The notes below the pieces were generated by a model. It searched no databases, was not told where the DNA came from, and was given only the letters and a program-made list of their open reading frames with translations. A stretch of 64,000 bases of DNA from Castellaniella hirudinis_A (GTDB taxonomy: Bacteria > Pseudomonadota > Gammaproteobacteria > Burkholderiales > Burkholderiaceae_B). Within the stretch, counting starts at the first letter, position 1. Every line of letters begins with the position of its first letter. The position numbers and the translations under genes are program-made. The stretch is from NCBI RefSeq assembly GCF_047468865.1, contig NZ_JBLGTV010000001.1, forward strand, positions 62,001-126,000, read 5' to 3'. Below are positions 58,594-64,000 of this stretch, in pieces.

Positions 58594-60197
58594 GAGGCGG
58601 AGTTGGCGGTTTCGGTGGCGGATTCGACCATGGCGCGGGTTTCCAGCAGGGCCAGGTTCATGGTTTGCATGGCGTCGTTGAGGGCCTCCAGCTTGGTGGC
58701 CTGAAGTTTGACTTCGGTTTGATCCTGGGTTTGTGCGGTCGTGACGTTGACCAGATCGGCTTGCAAGGCGGTCAGTGTGGAACAGACCCCGGTTGGGGCG
58801 GTGGGGCTGAGAATATCAATGCCGTTGCCCAGATGGATGCCGGTGGTATCCATCTTAATGGTGTTGCCGCCGAAGGTGATTTCGATTTGGCCATTTTGGA
58901 TATTGATTTTGTTGCCCCCCAGGCCCACGCTGGCGCTGCTGGCTGCCAGCTTCAGGAAGCTGTCTTTTTTCTGGGCGGAGATGCCATCGCCCACGCAGAC
59001 TTGCAGCAGCGTATCCGAGTCTGCGCGGATGCTTGTCCCCTGGACGCCGAGTTTCAGCCAGTTGTTGGCCGTGGGGACGCCTTTGGCGTTGGTGGCCTGT
59101 AGCTGATGGGACATGGCGTACTGGGAATTGGCGCCGCCCAGAAAGGTGTATTGGTCGCTGGCCCAGGTTTCGATCGGGCCGGACGCGTTCAGGCGGATGC
59201 GCGCGCCCGGCGTGCCATAGGCGTCCGGGGCTTGATCGAAGCTGGTTTGGCTGTCCGTGCCGGGGACTTTGGCGTATTTCAGGTTTTTGTCCGAGGCGAT
59301 CAGGCTGAGTCCCGTGTTGTTCATGGCCAGGCCCATGGATCCGGTTCCGGTTGAGGGACAAATGCCGAGGAAGGCCGCCGGCAGCTTATCGAGCGACAGC
59401 ACGGCGGTGGGCGCGTTGCCGTATTGGATTTTCTTGATTTTTTTGTACAGGATGTGGGTAATCGCGCCCAGGACGGTGATGGCGTTGACGCACAGGGTCA
59501 AGGCGGAAAAAATATAGCCTGGAATATTGTCTTCCATGGTCTGGCTATACGTGAGTTCGTGCTCGGAAACGTTTTTGTTGGCTTCGTCGACGGCCTTTTG
59601 GGCGTCGACGGCGGCTTTCAGGGCCGCTTTCATGGCGTCTTCGGCTTTTTCTTTTTCTTCGGGGGTGCTGGCGTTTTCGAGTTGCTTTTTAGCGGCCGCC
59701 AACTGGGCGTTGGCGGCGTCTACCTTTTCATTGGCGGAATTTTGCTGTTTTTTGCGTTGCTGCTGGTCGTAAGTGGCTTGGGCGATGGTGGTGGCGGCGC
59801 CCGTGGCCAGGATGGCCGCCTGGGCAAGAATCAGCACCAGGGCCGCGCCGCGCACGGTTTTGGTCATGGTGTCGTGGGGGATGTCGCCCCCCACGGTCAG
59901 CACGTGCTTATCCAGGGTATGAACGGATTTCCCCTTGGATTCGGTCATTTCGTGTTCGTGCTTGAAGCCGAATTCGGTGGAAAGCCCGGCGGCCAGGGTG
60001 GCCCCGATGCTGATTTCGGACCTGACGGCCGCCGTGAACCCGTTGGAAACCCCCAGCGTGATGTCGTTCTTGACCCCGTAGGTCATGACGAAATCGGCGT
60101 TGGCGACGATTTTTGATTCGCCCGTTCCGTACCAAGTGAATTTCTGGCCGTTCGTGTGTTCTACGATGCCGGTTTCAGTGTCTGAGCCGTCTGCCAT
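58590..60197 (-). CDS. Unknown two-TM coiled-coil / beta-spike protein B of the vgrG operon
   Basis: A 535-residue paralog of the protein encoded at 52564, with the same order: beta head (IVEHTNGQKFTWYGTGESKIVANADFVMTYGVKNDITLG, about 11-75), TM1 (116-140), charged coiled coil (145-212), TM2 (226-250), beta-rich region (285-465; KINIQNGQIEITFGGNTIKMDTTGIHL, typical of a gp5-like beta-helix) and a C-terminal helix (475-530). It starts 30 bp after vgrG with a strong SD (AGGAG, 5 bp). No known toxin motif is seen. Confidence 0.87.
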   Translation of the reverse strand: MADGSDTETGIVEHTNGQKFTWYGTGESKIVANADFVMTYGVKNDITLGVSNGFTAAVRSEISIGATLAAGLSTEFGFKHEHEMTESKGKSVHTLDKHVLTVGGDIPHDTMTKTVRGAALVLILAQAAILATGAATTIAQATYDQQQRKKQQNSANEKVDAANAQLAAAKKQLENASTPEEKEKAEDAMKAALKAAVDAQKAVDEANKNVSEHELTYSQTMEDNIPGYIFSALTLCVNAITVLGAITHILYKKIKKIQYGNAPTAVLSLDKLPAAFLGICPSTGTGSMGLAMNNTGLSLIASDKNLKYAKVPGTDSQTSFDQAPDAYGTPGARIRLNASGPIETWASDQYTFLGGANSQYAMSHQLQATNAKGVPTANNWLKLGVQGTSIRADSDTLLQVCVGDGISAQKKDSFLKLAASSASVGLGGNKINIQNGQIEITFGGNTIKMDTTGIHLGNGIDILSPTAPTGVCSTLTALQADLVNVTTAQTQDQTEVKLQATKLEALNDAMQTMNLALLETRAMVESATETANSAS

Positions 60198-60227
60198 GGG
60201 GTCTCCTGGAGTGATTGCCGGCGGGGT

Positions 60228-61859
60228 TTACAGAGAAGACAGGATCGAGACAGGATCGCTGGCCGGCGACGGGGCTTGTTCTTGGGAACCCGCCTGGGGC
60301 AGGGTGCCGATATAGAACATGGAGCTTTTGACCGGTGAATACACGCCGACGAATTCCCGCCCGGGCTGGTCGGACATGTTCATGAAGTTGCCCCCGACGG
60401 TGCGCACGGCGTTGCTGGTGGAGTTGACGTTGCGCACAATGCTTTGGTGTTCGGAATTGGGCACCGCCCCCAGGATGACGGGCTGGTCGGGGTCGCCCTG
60501 GTTGAACGCCAGCAGGACTTCGGTGCCGCGCAGCAGGGGGAAGTGCATGCCTTCGAATTTGCCGGCGTAGGGCGTGGCCATGCGCAGCCAGGACGAGCCT
60601 TTATTGAGCGGCTTGTCGGAATAATCGTAGGGCAGCTGCACTTTGTATTGGCCGTATTCGTTGATTTCGGCCAGTTTGCCGTTGCCTTCGGCATCGACGA
60701 TGGCGCTGATGACGCCGCTGATGACCGGGCGCGGCGTGCTGCGCGGGGCGCGGTATTGCAGGTCGGCGGGGATGGCCTGGAACTGGCAGTGGTAGGCGGA
60801 GCCGCGTTCGCCCTGGTTATAGGCCGTGTTCTGGCCGGCCAGCACGACGCCCGCCTGCGACCCCTGATGCTGCACCTGGGTGACTAGGTAGCGGGCGTTG
60901 ACGCTGTCGCGGAAATGATGGGTGACGTCCAGGAAATAGCCGCTGCGCACCCCCACGGCGGGGGCTTCGCCCAGGTAGACCGTGCCCTGGGCGTTGAAGC
61001 CCTCGGCGCAGACGGCGGCCAGGCGCTGGGCGTCGTCCTCGGTGCGCAGGTTTTGGCCATAGAGCATGTAGCGGCCCTGGGCACCCTGGGGAATGGCGCT
61101 TTCGTGGCGGATGGAGTCCCCCAGGCTGGCCTTGCGGTAGTTGAAATCCTGCACCAGCGCCGCGCTGGGCAGCTGGGTCTTGCGGCAGCTGAACGCCGTG
61201 ACGCAGCTGTCCTGGCGGTCGGTCTGGACGTTTTCGGGGGGGGTGTAGCGCAGGGTGACGGCATCGGCCGGCTGGGCCTGCCGGTGATCCAGGATGGTGA
61301 GGACTTCGCCCGTGGTGCCGCTGTGGTCGAAATAGTAGTACAGGCCTTCTTGTTCCATCCAGCGCGATAGAAAATTGAGGTCGCTTTCTTGGTATTGGCA
61401 GGTGAAGCTGCGGGGCCGGTAGACGGCCGGGTTTTTCAGCAGCAGGCGCACGTCGGGCCCGCGCAGGTTGTTGCGTTCGAGAACCTGGGTGATCAGATCG
61501 GGCAGGGTTTGCTCGTTGAGATAGACTTCGTTCAGGCGATTGAGCCCGGCCTTCCAGAACCGGGGCACCAGGCGGGCCTGGTAGAAATAATATTGATCCA
61601 CGTAGCCCAGTTGCTGGATGCTGGCCAGCATGCCGTGGTAGGGCACGGATCGGGATTGGTCGCGTGACCGCAGCTTGAGCGTGGCCGAGGCCTGCAGGGC
61701 GGCGTCCAGGTCGATGTCGGCTTGGTCGCTGACCAGGATCAGCTGGAACTCGAAGGGTTCGGAGATGGCTTCGCGGCCTTCCAGCCGGATAACCTGGAAC
61801 GAGGCATCAAAAGGGGCGAGCTCGAAGGTGAAGAGCAGTTCTTTGTCGGCGATGGCCAT
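60228..61859 (-). CDS. vgrG: Type VI spike protein VgrG (TssI), short C-terminus
   Basis: A 543-residue VgrG. The gp27-like part is clear (FELAPFDASFQVIRLEGREAISEPFEFQLILVS, then FTCQYQESDLNFLSRWMEQEGLYYYFDHS), followed by an OB-fold (about 385-470: NEYGQYKVQLPYDYSDKPLNKGSSWLRMATPYAGKFEGMHFPLLRGTEVLLAFNQGDPDQPVILGAVPN). After VGGNFMNMSDQPG only about 45 residues remain, so the long gp5 beta-helix and any C-terminal cargo domain are missing. It starts the nine-gene cargo operon. Confidence 0.95.
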   Translation of the reverse strand: MAIADKELLFTFELAPFDASFQVIRLEGREAISEPFEFQLILVSDQADIDLDAALQASATLKLRSRDQSRSVPYHGMLASIQQLGYVDQYYFYQARLVPRFWKAGLNRLNEVYLNEQTLPDLITQVLERNNLRGPDVRLLLKNPAVYRPRSFTCQYQESDLNFLSRWMEQEGLYYYFDHSGTTGEVLTILDHRQAQPADAVTLRYTPPENVQTDRQDSCVTAFSCRKTQLPSAALVQDFNYRKASLGDSIRHESAIPQGAQGRYMLYGQNLRTEDDAQRLAAVCAEGFNAQGTVYLGEAPAVGVRSGYFLDVTHHFRDSVNARYLVTQVQHQGSQAGVVLAGQNTAYNQGERGSAYHCQFQAIPADLQYRAPRSTPRPVISGVISAIVDAEGNGKLAEINEYGQYKVQLPYDYSDKPLNKGSSWLRMATPYAGKFEGMHFPLLRGTEVLLAFNQGDPDQPVILGAVPNSEHQSIVRNVNSTSNAVRTVGGNFMNMSDQPGREFVGVYSPVKSSMFYIGTLPQAGSQEQAPSPASDPVSILSSL

Positions 61860-62055
61860 GGTGGTCTCTTATCGTGCGGTCTCTATTAACAGCTTACATC
61901 AGACTGGACATGAAGCAAGCGCCTGCCGGTTTTCCGTCGTTTGGCGCATCTCGTGGATCGGGCAGGATAGGTATTGGATTATCCCGCGGAGGATTGGTTC
62001 CCTTGATGCTTGAATCGTTAAGAATCCTCTGAACAAGTCCTCGCGCCGCGTGCGT

Positions 62056-62102
62056 CTGTGGTTTGGGGCCGTCTGCGCCTTGCCTCCAGCCCCAAACCAC
62101 AG
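62056..62102. terminator. Long inverted repeat between tssG and vgrG
   Basis: CTGTGGTTTGGGGC (62056-62069) pairs with GCCCCAAACCACAG (62089-62102). On the plus strand TTTTT follows; leftward there is none. It may partly separate tssG from the vgrG operon. The rest of the 253-bp gap (61860-62112) shows no gene. Confidence 0.5.
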
Positions 62103-62112
62103 CGCTTTTTAG

Positions 62113-63093
62113 TTAAAGCGTCAGTACCAGGGCCTGGTAAGGATGTTTACCCTGGGCGGGCAGCCAGCTGTTGCGGCCCAGGGCGCCCCAGGCCTGGACG
62201 CCCAGGTGCAGGGGGCCGACCACATCGGGGGCGGGCCGGAGTTCGAGTCGGATGTGCAGGGGCGTCACCAGGTAGTAGCGCACCAGGAACTGCAGTTCTT
62301 TGAAGGCGGCGCCGCCCGGCAGCAGGCGGGCGAACAAGGCTTCGCCGATCTGGTTGATGCGCAGGGTCAGGTTGCCGGTGCGGCAGCGGATTTCGCTGCC
62401 CAGGTGGGCGTCGCCGCCCAGGACGCAGTTTTGCCGGCCCAGGGCCATCTGCTGGGCGGGCGGGATGGGGCGCTTGCGGATGTCCTGCTGGATGATTTCG
62501 ACCTGGGTGTCCGGGTACAGCGCCGCCACGATGGTCTGCAGGCCCATGGCGGATCGGGGATATTGGCTGAACAGCCCGGCAAAACGCAGCAGGTGGGCGA
62601 CGCCGGGACGATCCAGGTATTTGAGCGGCCGGCATATCCCCACGAAAGTATGGAAGATTTCCAGCAGCCGGTCATCGCCGAATTCCTTGATGCGCATGTG
62701 CGCGCGTGATTTCAGCCAGGCGCGGAAAAAAAGCGGGTACAGCGTCTGGCTGATGATGTCCAGGAAGTCGCGGTTGCTGTGGTGGCCTTCGTGGCGCTCG
62801 TCGAGCAGGTCTTCGGTGTAGAAGTTGGGCAGGGGCGAGGTCACCCCGTACAGCCCGAGGAAGTTGGCGGTCAGGCGGTATTGGCCGGGCGCGGATTCCT
62901 GGATGTTGCTGAGGTCGGTGCCGGGGAAATCCAGGCTCAGGTGGGGCCGTACCCGGACGTCGGGCTCGGGGCTGTTTTGGGGGTGCGGCAGCAGGCGCAG
63001 CAGCCGGTAGGCCTGTGTAAAGGAAAACCGTTCGCCCTGCGTGAGCAGCCGGTTTTTCAGAGCACTGTTTTTAGTCCCAAGCGGATCGGCCAT
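62113..63093 (-). CDS. tssG: Type VI baseplate subunit TssG
   Basis: A 326-residue baseplate wedge protein. Typical stretches are FSFTQAYRLLRLLPHP, NFLGLYGVTSPLPNFYTEDLL, FLDIISQTLYPLFFRAWLK and GGDAHLGSEIRCRTGNLTLRINQI. It overlaps the end of tssF by 37 bp in another frame. Confidence 0.95.
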   Translation of the reverse strand: MADPLGTKNSALKNRLLTQGERFSFTQAYRLLRLLPHPQNSPEPDVRVRPHLSLDFPGTDLSNIQESAPGQYRLTANFLGLYGVTSPLPNFYTEDLLDERHEGHHSNRDFLDIISQTLYPLFFRAWLKSRAHMRIKEFGDDRLLEIFHTFVGICRPLKYLDRPGVAHLLRFAGLFSQYPRSAMGLQTIVAALYPDTQVEIIQQDIRKRPIPPAQQMALGRQNCVLGGDAHLGSEIRCRTGNLTLRINQIGEALFARLLPGGAAFKELQFLVRYYLVTPLHIRLELRPAPDVVGPLHLGVQAWGALGRNSWLPAQGKHPYQALVLTL

Positions 63094-64000
63094 GTGAATC
63101 GTGTCCCGGTGTTTTTGTCTTGGATTTCAAAGCGCGTGTAGGCATTGATGCTGATGTAGCTGGCCAGGAAGCGATCCAGCACGCAGCCCCACAGGTACAG
63201 CGTGCCCGCCCCCGGCCAGTTTTTCTCGTCGCAACTGAGCACGATGTGCTGGCCTTGCATCAGGCTGCCGCGCACCAGGCGGGATTCGGGGGTGACCGTC
63301 AGGCTTTGCAGGCCCTCGATCTGGCGGTCGTTGGCGCTGCGCACGCTGTTGTCGTGCGAGCAGGTCGAGTTGTACAGGTGCAGGATGGCGCGCAGGTTGG
63401 TGATGCTGGACAGGGACAGCAGGTTCAGCGTCGTGTGGCTGATTACGTCCCAGAGCAGTTTTTCGCCGTGCGGCGGGTCGATCGCGGCGGTGATGGGCGT
63501 GATGTTGCGAAACGTGAAGCGTTCGGGCGACGAACTGGTGGGGCGTGAGATGTCCCCCAGCTTGAGGCGCTCCGGCAAGGTGCGGTTGGTGCAGGTCAGG
63601 TTGATGGACAGGGTTTCGTTGGCGGGGGCTTCGTCCTGGTCGTAGACCACGGACAGGTAGGTGTCGATGGTGCTGCCCACGATGGCGGGGCGGATGGACG
63701 TGCGGTAGCTGGCCTGCGCCTGCTGGCGCGTGTGCGACAGCAGGGAAAAGGGCACATAGCTGCGCGGCAGTGCGCCCCCCTGCAGGTAGCCGCTGACGGC
63801 GTCGATCGAGTAGATTTGGTGGTGCTGGCGCTGGGTGCCGTGCGGCAGGATGAGGTATTCGGAAAGCTCGTGATCCAGCTTGATGGGCTCGGCCTCGGTG
63901 CTGAACAGGTTGACCACGGGGGTGACGTGCAGGGCGAAGCTGCGCGTGCTGATGCCGGGGACGTTGTGGCTGGTCCTGCGCAGGAAGATTTCGATGCGGA
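63057..64000 (-). CDS. tssF: Type VI baseplate subunit TssF (C-terminal half)
   Basis: The frame runs off the right edge, so the N-terminal half of this roughly 600-residue protein is outside. Readable are FALHVTPVVNLFSTEAEPIKLDHE, the family hallmark, then VYDQDEAPANETLSINLTCTNRTLP and PRLVRGSL-type strands, ending TRFTWPIRLGLKTVL. TssF forms the baseplate wedge with TssG and TssE; tssE is not in the window. Confidence 0.95.
   Translation of the reverse strand, partial: RIEIFLRRTSHNVPGISTRSFALHVTPVVNLFSTEAEPIKLDHELSEYLILPHGTQRQHHQIYSIDAVSGYLQGGALPRSYVPFSLLSHTRQQAQASYRTSIRPAIVGSTIDTYLSVVYDQDEAPANETLSINLTCTNRTLPERLKLGDISRPTSSSPERFTFRNITPITAAIDPPHGEKLLWDVISHTTLNLLSLSSITNLRAILHLYNSTCSHDNSVRSANDRQIEGLQSLTVTPESRLVRGSLMQGQHIVLSCDEKNWPGAGTLYLWGCVLDRFLASYISINAYTRFEIQDKNTGTRFTWPIRLGLKTVL

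Overview
The window looks like a piece of a GC-rich betaproteobacterial chromosome, most likely order Burkholderiales and family Alcaligenaceae (the Bordetella, Achromobacter or Castellaniella side). The reasons are the clade I nosRZDFYLX denitrification operon, an elongation factor P with Arg32 next to its rhamnosyltransferase EarP, a DUF2863 gene, and the gene order mdh / gntR-sdhCDAB-sdhE-gltA. Species cannot be fixed from the sequence alone.

Left part (1-12.2 kb): the tail of a secreted serralysin-type protease, a tRNA-Arg(ACG), then a complete leftward nitrous-oxide reductase operon (nosR, Z, D, F, Y, L and the flavin transferase nosX). In front of nosR is an FNR/ANR-type site placed 41.5 bp upstream of a predicted start point. 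A 3-methyladenine glycosylase and an adenine deaminase follow.

Middle part (12.4-34 kb): housekeeping genes (AidB-like acyl-CoA dehydrogenase, secreted thermonuclease-like protein, DUF1178 protein, efp/earP, DUF2863 protein) and then a dense central-carbon region: acnB, ompW, the methylcitrate genes prpB-prpC-prpD with a small acetyltransferase, mdh, a GntR/UTRA regulator, sdhCDAB, sdhE and gltA. A 17-bp palindrome with arms CTTATAT/ATATAAG occurs three times here (before acnB, ompW, and between mdh and gntR). The simplest reading is that the GntR protein encoded here controls aconitase, methylcitrate-cycle and TCA genes.

Right part (34-64 kb): after a small Phd/PIN toxin-antitoxin pair comes a type VI secretion locus, read leftward: tssF(partial)-tssG, a nine-gene vgrG cargo operon, then tssJ-tssK-tssL-tssM-tssB-tssC-hcp-tssH-(unknown)-tssA. 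One unknown gene lies on the opposite strand. tssE is not in the window. The vgrG operon is the most unusual part. It holds a VgrG that stops soon after its OB-fold, two paralogous 535-537 residue proteins of unknown family (beta-rich head, transmembrane segment, coiled coil, transmembrane segment, beta-rich spike-like tail, C-terminal helix), two DUF2169 adaptors (one fused to pentapeptide repeats), two free pentapeptide-repeat proteins, a DUF3540 protein and a DUF4150 PAAR-like tip. TssM also carries a C-terminal LysM domain, which is not usual for this protein.

Reading limits: everything was read by eye from the sequence and its translations. Family names rest on recognised motifs and gene order, not on database searches.
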